DNA of 29,379 nt from positions 26,668 to 56,046 of the forward strand of contig NW_014578477.1 in NCBI RefSeq assembly GCF_000485595.1. The letters run 5' to 3'. The notes under the pieces were generated by a model. It saw nothing but the letters and a program-made list of their open reading frames with translations. It was not told the DNA's origin and did no database searches. The translations under genes and the position numbers were made by a program. This DNA is from Priapulus caudatus (taxonomy: Eukaryota; Priapulida; Priapulimorpha; Priapulimorphida; Priapulidae). Positions 10,801 to 19,500 of this stretch are shown in pieces (the stretch's first letter is position 1; each line of letters starts with the position of its first letter).

Positions 10801-12024
10801 CTGATTTTTTACCTTAGGCTTTGGTGGTGCAAAGAAAGACCTGTGCATAAGAGAAAATATGTAGCAGTGCCAGTGGCAGTGGTAGCGTATTCATTCAATT
10901 GATCAATTCCATGGCATGGGAATTTTTAACTAAAAGTAATTTTAGTTGCTTTGGAAAGCCTTTGGCTTTGTAACATGCCAACAAACTGCCTCATTCGGAC
11001 AAATTTCTGATTAATTTGTCAGTGATTTCTCAATGTGAGTATGGTGAGCTGTGCATGCAGCACAGGACATGATGTACAGTACTGAGTTAGTACGTACAGC
11101 ATCATATGAGCAACAAAGTAACGTACTGTACCGTACAGTGTACCCATAGAAATAATATGCTAAGGGTTAATGCTAAATTAGGGTGCGAAATTAACGGGAG
11201 TCCGGAGTCAAATACTCCCAGATTTACTGTCGGACTCCTTGATTTGACGTATGCAGGAGTCCGTGCGACTCCCTGAAAATTCTGCCATACCACCTAGTTG
11301 AAGTACTAGTTCGTTCCAGAGCACGGCCTCGTGGAAATACCGTATTTTTTCAGCTAATATCCAAAGAAAATTTGACAGACGTGCAACCGCATGATATTGA
11401 TAATGATCATAAGCACATGCGTTATATTGTTAATATCTTTAATTTTGAACCTCAGACTGCGGACTCCCACATTTTGCTGCCGAGTGCGGACCTCCTCTTT
11501 TTTAGGGTAGGGAGTCCGTTGGACTCCCGTGTTCAAAAGTTAATTTCTACCCCTGATCTATATAATCTATATTATTTCTATGAGTGTACCAAACCGGCAT
11601 AGATAGGCCCTATTATTATAGAATACAGTATATAGGCTAGCATAGGCTATATTCAGTATTCAGATCAGACCAAACACACTCCGATTTACTCAAGCAGTCT
11701 GTTAGCCCGACCAGGCTGTGCGACGGATTGTCTATACGGTATCCTAACCCTAGCGATACCGTTTCTTGGAGCTAGCAGTCTGTAGTCTCTCTGCACACTA
11801 CCGTACAGTCTATGACATAGTGGTAGCGGTCCCGGCTTACGTGATAGATCTTTGTGCCATAATATTGGTGGTGAAAACGTGGAATCATATAATAACAACA
11901 TAAATAAACATTAAGAAATGTCCACTTTCGCAGCAATCACAAACGAAACGATGACACTGTAGTGTACGCAGAAGTTCAACAAAATTTGGTTCCCGCGTAA
12001 ACCTATACCCATAATGCTTTGCAT
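756..12024 (-). CDS. LIG1: DNA ligase 1, N-terminal half (spliced, partial)
   Basis: ATP-dependent DNA ligase that seals Okazaki fragments and repair nicks in the nucleus. Exons read on the minus strand: 12009-12024 (candidate), 10721-10840, 9287-9527, 8725-8845, 3241-3351, 1767-2609, 1295-1560, 756-935. The rest lies beyond position 1. Features in order are a PIP-type PCNA-binding peptide (QSIM then SFFAPPKPK), an acidic and basic linker ([13 protein letters not shown]), GVPLRKTARK, 24-residue repeats, a second TLHSFF motif, and the start of the DNA-binding domain ([23 protein letters not shown]). The last matches the vertebrate LIG1 segment YHPVEDACW, VPYLAVARTFEKIEEVSAR. Splice phases agree at every junction except exon 1 to exon 2. 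Exon 7 contains a one-base frameshift. A separate secreted-protein gene lies inside one intron on the other strand. The catalytic domain is not in the window, so ligase activity is inferred from family identity. Confidence 0.9.
936..1294. other. LIG1 intron
   Basis: AT-rich intron between exons 8 and 7, with a short (CA)n tract near 1236-1248. Nothing else seen. Confidence 0.7.
1295..1560 (-). CDS. LIG1: LIG1 exon 7, with one-base frameshift
   Basis: Acceptor gttaacagcag (phase 1 in) and donor GTTAA|gtaagt (phase 2 out, matching exon 8). The first part reads [19 protein letters not shown], then hits TAA at 1463-1465. Removing one A from the run of six at 1488-1493 would shift into an open frame ([17 protein letters not shown] and so on) that reaches the donor. 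A short tandem repeat encoding [10 protein letters not shown] fills 1340-1457. The break is most likely a homopolymer error, but a real allele cannot be excluded. Confidence 0.75.
1767..2609 (-). CDS. LIG1: LIG1 exon 6 (24-residue repeat linker and second SFF motif)
   Basis: An 843-bp exon with acceptor gtttctaacag and donor AAAAG|gtaact. It opens with an acidic stretch ([14 protein letters not shown]), then [12 protein letters not shown] and poly-Glu blocks. Seven 72-bp units follow, each encoding V(Q)[15 protein letters not shown] plus a Lys/Glu tail. The exon closes with [13 protein letters not shown], which corresponds to the KTLSSFF motif before the catalytic part of vertebrate LIG1. The SSEEE in each unit fits the casein kinase 2 consensus. 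The exon is open throughout. Confidence 0.9.
2610..3240. other. LIG1 intron
   Basis: AT-rich intron between exons 6 and 5. It contains a degenerate trinucleotide-like stretch (atgatgaatca..., ttgatgactatgttgac...) around 2825-2910. No gene seen. Confidence 0.7.
3241..3351 (-). CDS. LIG1: LIG1 exon 5
   Basis: Acceptor ttgtttgcag and donor CAAG|gtaacg. It encodes [19 protein letters not shown] and a short Ser/Gly linker. It enters and leaves in phase 1. The last G joins AT of exon 6 to give [10 protein letters not shown]. Confidence 0.8.
3524..3903. mobile_element. hAT-type non-autonomous element (MITE)
   Basis: Terminal inverted repeats TAGTGTTGTCA and TAGTGATGTCA (10 of 11 match), extended by AATCGATTGTA-like sequence inside. 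It is flanked by a perfect 8-bp direct repeat CGTGACGC at 3516-3523 and 3904-3911, the target-site length of hAT transposons. It is 380 bp and has no transposase ORF. Confidence 0.85.
4138..4832. repeat. 700-bp polypurine (GA/GGA) tract
   Basis: Nearly pure purine on the plus strand, mostly GAGA and GGAGA with interspersed GAAA. Long ORFs on both strands here are composition artefacts. It lies in the long LIG1 intron, upstream of the nested gene. Confidence 0.95.
4846..4936. repeat. (ACGC)n followed by (CA)n microsatellite
   Basis: Tetranucleotide ACGC repeats about 4848-4905 run into CA dinucleotide repeats about 4905-4936. This is alternating purine-pyrimidine DNA directly after the polypurine tract. 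Confidence 0.95.
5434..5512 (+). CDS. exon 1 of nested gene (signal peptide)
   Basis: ATG followed by a hydrophobic AAALFIVAA core and a small-residue cleavage site. Donor AAAG|gtgagt, phase 1 out. Confidence 0.85.
5434..8004 (+). CDS. secreted protein with two VWC-like six-cysteine modules
   Basis: Complete four-exon gene: 5434-5512, 6990-7116, 7522-7683, 7974-8004 (stop TAA 8002-8004), 132 residues. All introns are GT-AG and all phases agree (1, 2, 2). Residues 1-25 form a signal peptide ([17 protein letters not shown], cleavage likely after VSA). The mature part has 12 cysteines in two modules of the form C-x(n)-W-x(n)-C-x2-C-x-C-x(n)-C-x3-[12 protein letters not shown] with CFDCEC, then CPPIPGG and VGTAW with CMHCSC. 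CxxCxC is the hallmark of von Willebrand factor C domains, but the usual CC pair is absent, so this is VWC-like at best. I do not recognise a named family, and no function is assigned beyond extracellular. The gene lies wholly within a LIG1 intron, antisense to LIG1. The start was chosen because it opens the signal peptide just before the first donor. Confidence 0.85.
6085..6366. repeat. (CACT)n tetranucleotide microsatellite
   Basis: About 280 bp of cact/catt/cagt tetranucleotides in intron 1 of the nested gene. ORFs of Ser/His/Leu composition here are artefacts. Confidence 0.95.
6367..6642. repeat. degenerate repeat stretch in intron 1 of nested gene
   Basis: Related segments such as cactagcagccattctcc and ccactagcagtcattctcc recur about every 70 bp (near 6390, 6460 and 6535), each followed by ccc-rich and ctctct sequence. 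Confidence 0.6.
6649..6967. mobile_element. TIR element with 6-bp target duplication
   Basis: Perfect 13-bp inverted ends CAGAGATGCCAAC and GTTGGCATCTCTG, flanked by direct repeats TCTCAC at 6643-6648 and 6968-6973. It is 319 bp, non-coding, with an internal GGGGGGTCCGGCATGCCCCC core. The class is uncertain: a hAT group with short duplications or a Dada-like element. Confidence 0.8.
6990..7116 (+). CDS. exon 2 of nested gene (first cysteine module)
   Basis: Acceptor cttcccttgttgcag, donor TTCAC|gtgagg. It encodes [20 protein letters not shown], then CFDCEC and YTQC. A transposon ends 22 bp upstream of the exon. Confidence 0.9.
7522..7683 (+). CDS. exon 3 of nested gene (second cysteine module)
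   Basis: Acceptor tctcgccccgcag, donor GCGAT|gtaagt. It encodes [20 protein letters not shown], then LCMHCSC and SICAM. Confidence 0.9.
7974..8004 (+). CDS. exon 4 of nested gene (C-terminus)
   Basis: Acceptor ctcttcacttcag. It completes Met and encodes GECANPGPQ and TAA. GEC supplies the last cysteine of module 2, which supports the junction. Confidence 0.8.
8005..8724 (+). other. 3' UTR and downstream DNA of nested gene
   Basis: AT-rich, no conserved ORF. AATAAA at 8700-8705 is a candidate poly(A) signal that would end the transcript at or just inside antisense LIG1 exon 4 (8725-8845). No other feature seen. Confidence 0.5.
8725..8845 (-). CDS. LIG1: LIG1 exon 4 (GVPLRKTARK exon)
   Basis: This 121-bp GC-rich island in AT-rich DNA has acceptor tgtttgtag and donor ACCG|gtaggtg. 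It enters in phase 0 and leaves in phase 1, exactly bridging exons 3 and 5, which are otherwise out of phase. The end reads [10 protein letters not shown] and joins to ARKSF in exon 5, matching human LIG1 SGIPKRRTARKQL. Confidence 0.85.
8846..9286. other. LIG1 intron between exons 4 and 3
   Basis: AT- and pyrimidine-rich intron. Nothing recognised. Confidence 0.7.
9287..9527 (-). CDS. LIG1: LIG1 exon 3 (disordered linker)
   Basis: Acceptor aatcacag and donor GGC|gtatgt. It encodes a Ser/Pro/Lys-rich linker with [18 protein letters not shown], a cluster of basic residues followed by acidic Ser sites. This resembles the nuclear-localisation and casein-kinase-2-like region of animal LIG1. It enters in phase 2 and leaves in phase 0. 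Confidence 0.8.
9643..10522. mobile_element. TIR element with 6-bp target duplication, interrupted by a second element
   Basis: Perfect 13-bp inverted ends CAGTGCTGCCACT and AGTGGCAGCACTG, flanked by TTCGAT at 9637-9642 and 10523-10528. Subterminal regions are rich in aaaagtataaa repeats, in mirror arrangement at both ends. Its end pattern (CAGnGnTGCCA) and 6-bp duplication match the element at 6649-6967. It contains a nested element at 9889-10230. Confidence 0.8.
9889..10230. mobile_element. nested hAT-like MITE
   Basis: Inverted ends CAGTGTTTCCCCTG and CAGGGGAAACACTG, with CAATG direct repeats at 9884-9888 and 10231-10235. CAGTGTTTCCC ends are typical of hAT elements. Internal core GGGGGGTCCGGGGGCATGC. 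A 101-codon ORF inside has no recognisable protein. Confidence 0.75.
10721..10840 (-). CDS. LIG1: LIG1 exon 2 (PIP box end, basic linker)
   Basis: Acceptor ttatgcacag and donor AAG|gtagaa. It encodes [20 protein letters not shown] followed by a Lys/Asp-rich tail. SFF completes the PCNA-interacting peptide. It enters in phase 2 and leaves in phase 2, matching exon 3. Confidence 0.8.
10841..11178. other. LIG1 intron 1, part
   Basis: AT-rich sequence upstream of exon 2 on the minus strand. Nothing recognised. Confidence 0.6.
11179..11555. mobile_element. probable hAT-like TIR element
   Basis: Imperfect inverted ends TAGGGTGCGAAATTAAC and CAGGGGTAGAAATTAAC, each followed by cgggagtcc. Several internal gGGAGTCCG motifs occur in both orientations. 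No clear target duplication was found, so the ends are approximate. Confidence 0.5.
11556..12008. other. LIG1 intron 1, promoter-proximal part
   Basis: Holds a TTCCCGCG motif at about 11990-11997, similar to the E2F consensus, just downstream of the candidate LIG1 start. No gene seen. Confidence 0.4.
12009..12024 (-). CDS. LIG1: LIG1 candidate exon 1 (MQSIM)
   Basis: ATG CAA AGC ATT ATG G followed by a GT donor. Joined to SFF in the next exon it would make a PIP box of the form QxxMxxFF, as in the vertebrate LIG1 start MQRSIMSFF. The exon ends in phase 1 while exon 2 needs phase 2. One more G in the GGG run would fix this, so either the assembly dropped a base or the true exon 1 is elsewhere. 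Confidence 0.5.
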
Positions 12025-12310
12025 GTAGTATTTTCAAAATAGTTTACTTTTCATTTTTTCGTTAGTTTAAAATGTTATGTTAAGAAGGGTATGGAGGTCA
12101 GAAATACCATTCCTTGTCGTTATATTACTTTTCACTGTTTTATTAGGCAAATAAGACTCTGTCAGCTGTTTAATGTTGAATGTTTACGATAGGGGGCTCT
12201 GAGATGCATTTGATCTGACTAAATTATCATGGCGTATTAAACTGGTATCAGTTTGGTATAAGTTTTGTGACAAGTTTAAAGGCTACTTCTGTCATGCGTT
12301 TTCGTATGGA
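12025..12310. promoter_or_regulatory. presumed bidirectional LIG1/SMG1 promoter
   Basis: 286 bp separates the candidate LIG1 start codon (minus) from the SMG1 start codon (plus), so both promoters and 5' UTRs should lie here or overlap the first exons. No TATA box is obvious in a position that decides a start. Confidence 0.5.
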
Positions 12311-12314
12311 ATGA
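12294..12314 (+). promoter_or_regulatory. upstream ORF overlapping the SMG1 start codon
   Basis: ATG at 12294 and a second in-frame ATG at 12306 read MRFRME and end at TGA 12312-12314. This stop overlaps the SMG1 ATG at 12311 as ATGA. Such overlap can limit or couple initiation at the main start. Confidence 0.6.
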
Positions 12315-12764
12315 GCAACAAACCATCTCTCTATAGCAGACGACCGCAACACAACGATAAATACATCTCGGAAAGTAACGGAAGTGAAGGTACGACTGCC
12401 AGCGATTCGGAGGGTCCCAACCTGGACCGACCAAACACAAGTTCTGCTGCTGCTGGTCCTCCGACACAAAAACAATGTAGAAGTAAACCCGGCGACTCCT
12501 CCGGCTCTGATTCATCGAGCAGCAAGCAGGACTACAGGTCGTACCAGTCGAGTAGTAAGCATGATGACTGCAACGGAGTCGGAGGAGGGACACGCGACCA
12601 CCGGGCCACCTCGGCCAGTAGAGATAGAGCGAGCGCGCAGCCGATGGGCCGCGGAACTCAGGGCGAAGCGCTGACCAGCCGCCATGGACGAGGTGCAGCC
12701 GGTGCATTCACATCTAGCCGCCCGAGAGAAACCTATTCGAGAGATATGAAAACCCCTATCGGAG
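12311..12764 (+). CDS. SMG1: SMG1 exon 1 (disordered N-terminus)
   Basis: Starts MSNKPSLYSRRPQHNDKY and is rich in Ser, Asp, Arg and Gly. Donor GGAG|gtacaa, phase 1. This start is the first ATG of the open frame. The fit is by low-complexity character and by correct phase to exon 2 rather than by sequence identity. Confidence 0.8.
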
Positions 12765-13475
12765 GTACAATTCATCGATGCTCCTCGATCGAAATAATTT
12801 TAAAATGAGGAAACGGTTTACGATGCTGTCCTTGTTATTGACACATTCGCCTGAGCAGTGATAGCCACGATTTTCCAGTGTAAAGCGTGAATAAATTTTT
12901 CTTGATATTGTAGAGCGTGCTACATCACAAAATGCTGAGTAATGGGGGATAGACTGCTAGAGCCACGGACGCGTTGTGTGTCTGCTTGTTACGCATTGTT
13001 TTCCCTCGCCCCTCGATTCCGTCTACGTGGTAGCTTGGGGGACTGGAGAGTCAATTTCCCATCCTTCGTCCCCAATATTTAGTATCAGCATGTATTCAGT
13101 TGTACTTTGATATGTGACTGCATTTAGCTACGCTAATTTGTTTACTGATGTTCAGATTGAGCACAACAGTCGATAACACTCGTTACTTTAAAACATAAAT
13201 TATATGTCGATTCTTTTATCTGTCACCTGTAGAGAAGAGCCAGCTGTACGGCGATGAGTCATCGCGTCTCTCCGTGCTGATGAAGCGGGTGATGAGGGAG
13301 GACGATCGCCGCTCCTCCATCGTCAAGCAGCTGCGCGAGTACATGCAGACCGCCAACCCCAAGGTGACCTTGAAGCTCCCGCATCGCCGCCGCTCTCTCG
13401 TCTCTGTAGTTACGTGCGCATTTGCATCGCCGCGTTGTTGCACTCACTCAGCTCTCTCTCTCCTCCCCTCTCTCA

Positions 13476-13506
<31 letters not shown>

Positions 13507-16500
13507 TCTCTCTGTCTGTCTCTTTCTCTCTCTCGCTATGTATATATATATATATATTGTTGAATTATGTTTCGCATATGATGAGGGTTATCCTGATCTG
13601 ATGAGGGCTGTATTGTATGAAATTGGTTCATTTATCTTATGTTGGATAAGATTAGGTTTAGTCGGGCACACCTGGAATTCTTGTATCAGTTTGGAATATT
13701 CGTTAGTAAAAGTTATCTTCGTACTTTTAGGTGATCAGCAAGCAAGCGGACAACGTTTTGGAATCTTTGCAAGATCTTCTGCAGGAGAGGTTATTATCAT
13801 CTGCCGCATCACACGTTTACAATCTGTGATAAAATCATGAAATGAAAGCAATATTTAACCATATTAAGGCCACGCTTCAACATAATCTGCTTCACGTGCT
13901 ATTTGTCATAATGTCTAGCAAGTGATGACAGTAGTAGCCGGGCATGGCGGGTACCAACTCGCTCCACATTGGTGTGGTTTGCAATTTTCTGTTTTTTTGC
14001 AGGGGCTCTTCAGAGACGAAGCAGGAGCTAGCACGATGTGTGGGCATCACAGGGTCAGTGATGGGAGACGACCCTCAGAGGTATGTGTCTCAGGGTGTCG
14101 GCATATGGGGAGTCGGAGATGAGAAACGTACCTCAGCGGTATATGTCTTAGTGTCTCAGCCTTGGGGGGGTGAGGTGATCCATCGACGTATGTGGCTCCT
14201 CGTCTACGTATGGGCGCAGGTCAATTATGTGACGAAAGATGGGAGCCTGATTGCCCCGTGCCTGTGAGGTGTATGGTGTTAACAGAAATACGTAAGAACG
14301 ACATGTATTGTAATATAATAGGAACCTGGTTGATATCAATCGTGTATTTCGAAGTAGTAATGAGAGTAAGTAATGAGTAATAAGTAATGAGAGTAAGTAA
14401 TGAGTAATAAGTAATGAGAGTAAGTAATGAGTAATAAGTAATGAGAGTAATGAGAGTAAGTAATGAGTAAAAAGTAATGAGAGTAAGTAATAAGCGAGTA
14501 ATGAAAGTGAAGTTGCTAATCTGATAGCAGGTGGGAGCATAATTGCCTCGTGCGTGAGGGGCATGGAGTGTTCGTATTACAGGTATCAGTTATTATTATT
14601 AATAATAATAACCATATTGTTATTTATTAATTAGTATTTTTGTTTCAAAGTAGGTTTCACAGTAGACCTAGGTTTGTACAGTTAAACCTCGATTATCCGA
14701 ACGAGACCGGCGCGGAGTATTTTGTTCGGATAACCGATTGTTCGGATAACTGATCTGATCGCTGATAACTGATCCATTCACGGGACCTAGAGATCTTGTT
14801 CGGATAATCCGAAATTCAGATAATTGATGTTCGGATAACCGAGGTTTGACTGTATTATCTATTCGTGAGGTAAATAGTGAATCTCTTATGCAGAGCTGAG
14901 TTTTCTTGTCCTTCCCACAGGTATTTCAACAGTGTGTTTGGCCGGGTGAATGCAGCCAGCACATCTGACGATGTCAGGGTCCACCTACTGAAGGCCCTCA
15001 TGGAGGTGAGTCATTGTGCGACTTCTTCTTACCCTTGCGTGACCTTTCAGAAGTGTATCCTCTTACCTCTGCTTACTGTGTTACATCCCTGTTCACAGAT
15101 ATACACTGTAACAGCAGCTTGCAATTTTAGCAAATTCGTCTAATATACTTTTGAAGAGAGCCAGTTTTGTGAATGCTGAGTTTTTAACTGTTTGAGTAGT
15201 AACTGTTTGATTTATTACATTTATATTGTTTGATTTTTCGGAATAATGAACTACTATCATAATTTTCGTTATTTCGTGGCTACAGACCGACAGATGGCAC
15301 AACAGTCACCGCGTTGTAGCTCACACGACATAGGCTCGATTCTTATCAAGTTCACATATCTTAGGGGAATCAGCCACCATAAGCGAATGCTCCTGTGTTG
15401 TTTTTCTCAGACGCTCGCGATCACGAAGGAGCGTAAGGCGTACTTTTGGGGAATCAACCACTCACTATACGCGAATGCTCTTGTGTTGTTTTTTCTCAGA
15501 CGCTTTCGATCACGAAGGAGCGTAAGGCGTACTTTTGGGGAATCAACCACTCACTATACGCGAATGCTCTTGTGTTGTTTTTTCTCAGACGCTTGCGATC
15601 ACGAAGGAGCGTAAGGTGTACTTTTGGGGAATCAACCACTCACTATACGCGAATGCTCTTGTGTTGTTTTTTCTCAGACGCTTGCGATCACGAAGGAGCG
15701 TAAGGTGTANNNNNNNNNNNNNNNNNNNNNNNNNNNNNNNNNNNNNNNNNNNNNNNNNNNNNNNNNNNNNNNNNNNNNNNNNNNNNNNNNNNNNNNNNNN
15801 NNNNNNNNNNNNNNNNNNNNNNNNNNNNNNNNNNNNNNNNNNNNNNNNNNNNNNNNNNNNNNNNNNNNNNNNNNNNNNNNNNNNNNNNNNNNNNNNNNNN
15901 NNNNNNNNNNNNNNNNNNNNNNNNNNNNNNNNNNNNNNNNNNNNNNNNNNNNNNNNNNNNNNNNNNNNNNNNNNNNNNNNNNNNNNNNNNNNNNNNNNNN
16001 NNNNNNNNNNNNNNNNNNNNNNNNNNNNNNNNNNNNNNNNNNNNNNNNNNNNNNNNNNNNNNNNNNNNNNNNNNNNNNNNNNNNNNNNNNNNNNNNNNNN
16101 NNNNNNNNNNNNNNNNNNNNNNNNNNNNNNNNNNNNNNNNNNNNNNNNNNNNNNNNNNNNNNNNNNNNNNNNNNNNNNNNNNNNNNNNNNNNNNNNNNNN
16201 NNNNNNNNNNNNNNNNNNNNNNNNNNNNNNNNNNNNNNNNNNNNNNNNNNNNNNNNNNNNNNNNNNNNNNNNNNNNNNNNNNNNNNNNNNNNNNNNNNNN
16301 NNNNNNNNNNNNNNNNNNNNNNNNNNNNNNNNNNNNNNNNNNNNNNNNNNNNNNNNNNNNNNNNNNNNNNNNNNNNNNNNNNNNNNNNNNNNNNNNNNNN
16401 NNNNNNNNNNNNNNNNNNNNNNNNNNNNNNNNNNNNNNNNNNNNNNTGTAACTGTAACGACTAATGTAACAACTGCTGTGTACGAGTGGGCGGTTACCAG

Positions 16501-19500
16501 AGCTGTGACTGTAACGACTAATGTAACAACTGCTGTGTACGAGTGGGCGGTTACCAGAGCTGTGACTGTAACGACTAATGTAACAACTGCTGTGTGAGAG
16601 TGGGCGGTTACCAGAGCTGTGACTGTAACGACTAATGTAACCAGTGCTGTGTGTGTGCTGAGTAGCCATTAGATCGGTAGGTGTACCTACCTAATGTAAC
16701 CGTTGCTGTGTGAGACTGAGTGAATATCGGAGCTCATCGTTGCGGTGGCTTGTGAGTGTTCAACTATCAAGGCTGTGATCGTAGGAACCAATGTAACCAG
16801 TGCTGTGTGTGTGTGTGACTGAGTAGCCATTAGATCGGTAGGTGTACCTACCTAATGTAACCGTTGCTGTGTGAGACTGAGTGAATAATGGAGCTCATCG
16901 TTGCGGTGGCATGTTGTTTCGCAGGACTTGTGTGTAGACAGGAGCTGTCCACCCGCTGATCCAGACCTACCGTCGTCATCTGAATGCATCAGTAAGATAA
17001 CGTCATTAATCAGGTGAGCGTAGCGGCAGTCTAACCGAACATATTGTAACTCTAAGTCAATATTGTGACAGTCTGCAGACATGCGGGCGTGCAAGCACCC
17101 AGCAGGCACGCATGCAGGCACACATACATGGAATTTAGTAGTTCGCACTGGTGACTGGGTTGATGAATCATCATCAATGCAGCCTGTCTAGACAATGATA
17201 TTGTATGCTGTTCACTTTCTGAAGCACAATACGGTCGAGTGTTTAAAGGAATACTTGACTCTAGGTGCAAGGGTTATTTTCAGTTGATTTAGGTTAAAAT
17301 TGCGCTAAATTAAAAATTTCATGGTTCAATCACCATTAGAAATATTTAAAAAAAATGTTTTAAAACTTACGACTACAGTTTGATTACAACGACGGTGGCA
17401 CCACTCAAAGCGCACGATCTGATAAATTGCGCAAACGGATTTTTTAGCCAAGGGCTACAGACCAAGGGTGTTTCTTATTTATTAATTTAAAAGCAGAAGG
17501 ATTGTAATATCTTATAAACGACATATAGTTTCAGTTATAATATGGATAAATTTGTCCTAAAATGAATATCGTTGGTTAAATAGCATTTAGGTATAAATAT
17601 AATTGCACTTTTGTGATTAGCCCTCGGTCTGTAACATGCAAAATAAATTGGCTAATGCGCAAACATTTTCATGGTGGCTGCACGATCGCGGGTGTCATGT
17701 CAGCGCCCAAAAATGGAGATTTCGTAATTCAATGTTGTTTTATGACAAACGTGAATGCGTAATTATAGATATTTATAGGTATGTGCTATTATTTATAAAT
17801 CTACTATCATAATATACTCTCAAATTCTAGAGTAAAGTATTCCTTTAATAGTTGTCGTGTTGCGCGTTTTTTTGACAGAGTTTTCACGACCGTCATTCGA
17901 AGCATCGGCAAGTATTTTCAGCCGACTAAGGGGCCGCCAATCACTACCGAGTATATTGTAGAGGTGAGGTTTTATTCATAATATAGTTACACATGCATGC
18001 ATATATATATATATATATATATAACGTACGTGTACATGTATCAGTTGCCTTTGTGGTAATGCTCGGGATTTAGTGAAGCTGTGGTGGGCTGGACATCTGT
18101 GATGTCTGATGAGCATTTGTGGTCCTTCTGTGGTGTTCAATAAGTGTTCCTGTGTTCGTGCTGTGAGGTCTGATGAGCATTAATGTGATAATGTATGATG
18201 AGTGCTTGTCACCTGTGTTGTTTTGCTGCAGAGTTTGAACAGGATCATGCAGTGTGTGCTGATGTCGATGGAGAAGCATCACTCGGAAAACCTCATCCTT
18301 CACGGTAGGTCTGCTGCTCGTTGTTGCGCAGACGTGGCGCCCGACTACAAAACCAACTGCTGCCAGTAGACAGTGTTCAGTTGTTATGTGCCGGTTATAG
18401 ATGGTTGCCGCTGCGGATATGCTAGTGCTGTGCCCTGACTACAGAACCAACTGCTGCTAATAGAGAGGATTTAGTGGCCGTGTACCGTGTGTAGGTGGTT
18501 GCTGCTGTGGGTATGTTAGTGTGGCACCAGATTAAAGAACAAACACCAGCCAATCGGAGTGTTTACGGAGTTTGTACCCCATATAGATGGTCGCTGTCGT
18601 GCTTATCAGTGTACTCTGGGTAATTTATTAGTCCTTATCGTTAATTTATAATTCCTTGATCGCAATGGCTGTTGATGATGATTTGACTCCACTCAACATG
18701 ATGCATGTTGAATACCATTTTTGCTATGTGCATTGTTTTCTGTCGAAGCGTGTTAACGTTTGTCATCATTCCTCCAGCAAACCACTGCGTCATAGAGCTG
18801 CTCGCGCATCTGCACGGCGGCGCCACCAGCTGCGTGACGTTGCTCGCCGACTTTGTGGAGATGCAGCTGGCTGGTCCGCCCAGCGTGCCGTCCAAGTACC
18901 TGCTCACGACATTGGCACTGATTCTCAAGGTGAACGCGCAGCGCATCTTTGTTATTACTCAATAATGAACCTATTAAACCTGTTTTAATAACAATTATCC
19001 ATTATATAAATAATATATAAAAAAATCCAATAAATTTCCATTTATCAAACTGTAGAAATACTCAAATTAAAAATACGCCAATCAAGTCTTTAATGCATAA
19101 GACCTTACACTAACAATGCTTTGAGATTTTACCAGAGTGGTACTCCAATCTTTACATTTGAGTAATTAAATATGTAATTGCTTGACCGCAGGTCATTCAG
19201 GAGGTCGGCGGCGAGATGCCCGTGGCGTTTGTCAGTGGCGCGCTGCGGACTGAGCGGGCGGTGGCCGTGGCTCGGTTCTCGGGCGAGCCAGCGCTGCAGC
19301 AGGCGGCGATGCAGATCTACCAGGCTCTGCTGGGACTCAAGAACGTGCTGCTGCTCGACGTTGCATATAGGTGAGAGCACTACGCACGCCGTCTAATTAA
19401 TTAATTAATTAATAAATAAAATTATTTATTTTTACTTTTTATTTAATACATTACATTATTATATTGTTATTATAGTCACGAGCTGTGTAAACATGCTGGA

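Noticed and set aside
9287-10840. Replication factor C subunit 1 as the identity of the minus-strand gene
   Set aside because: SFF plus [12 protein letters not shown] also fits the RFC1 N-terminus. But GVPLRKTARK, the TLHSFF motif and YDPVADAFW...[14 protein letters not shown] in downstream exons with matching phases are specific to DNA ligase 1.
11690-11900. tRNA or other small RNA gene near LIG1 intron 1
   Set aside because: Some paired segments (ataccg, tagcagtctgt) are present, but no cloverleaf or B-box could be made out. No RNA gene was supported anywhere in the window.
15535-16669. ORFs spanning the N run
   Set aside because: Translation through unknown bases. The repeated MGNQPLTIREC peptide is the 89-bp intron repeat read in different frames.
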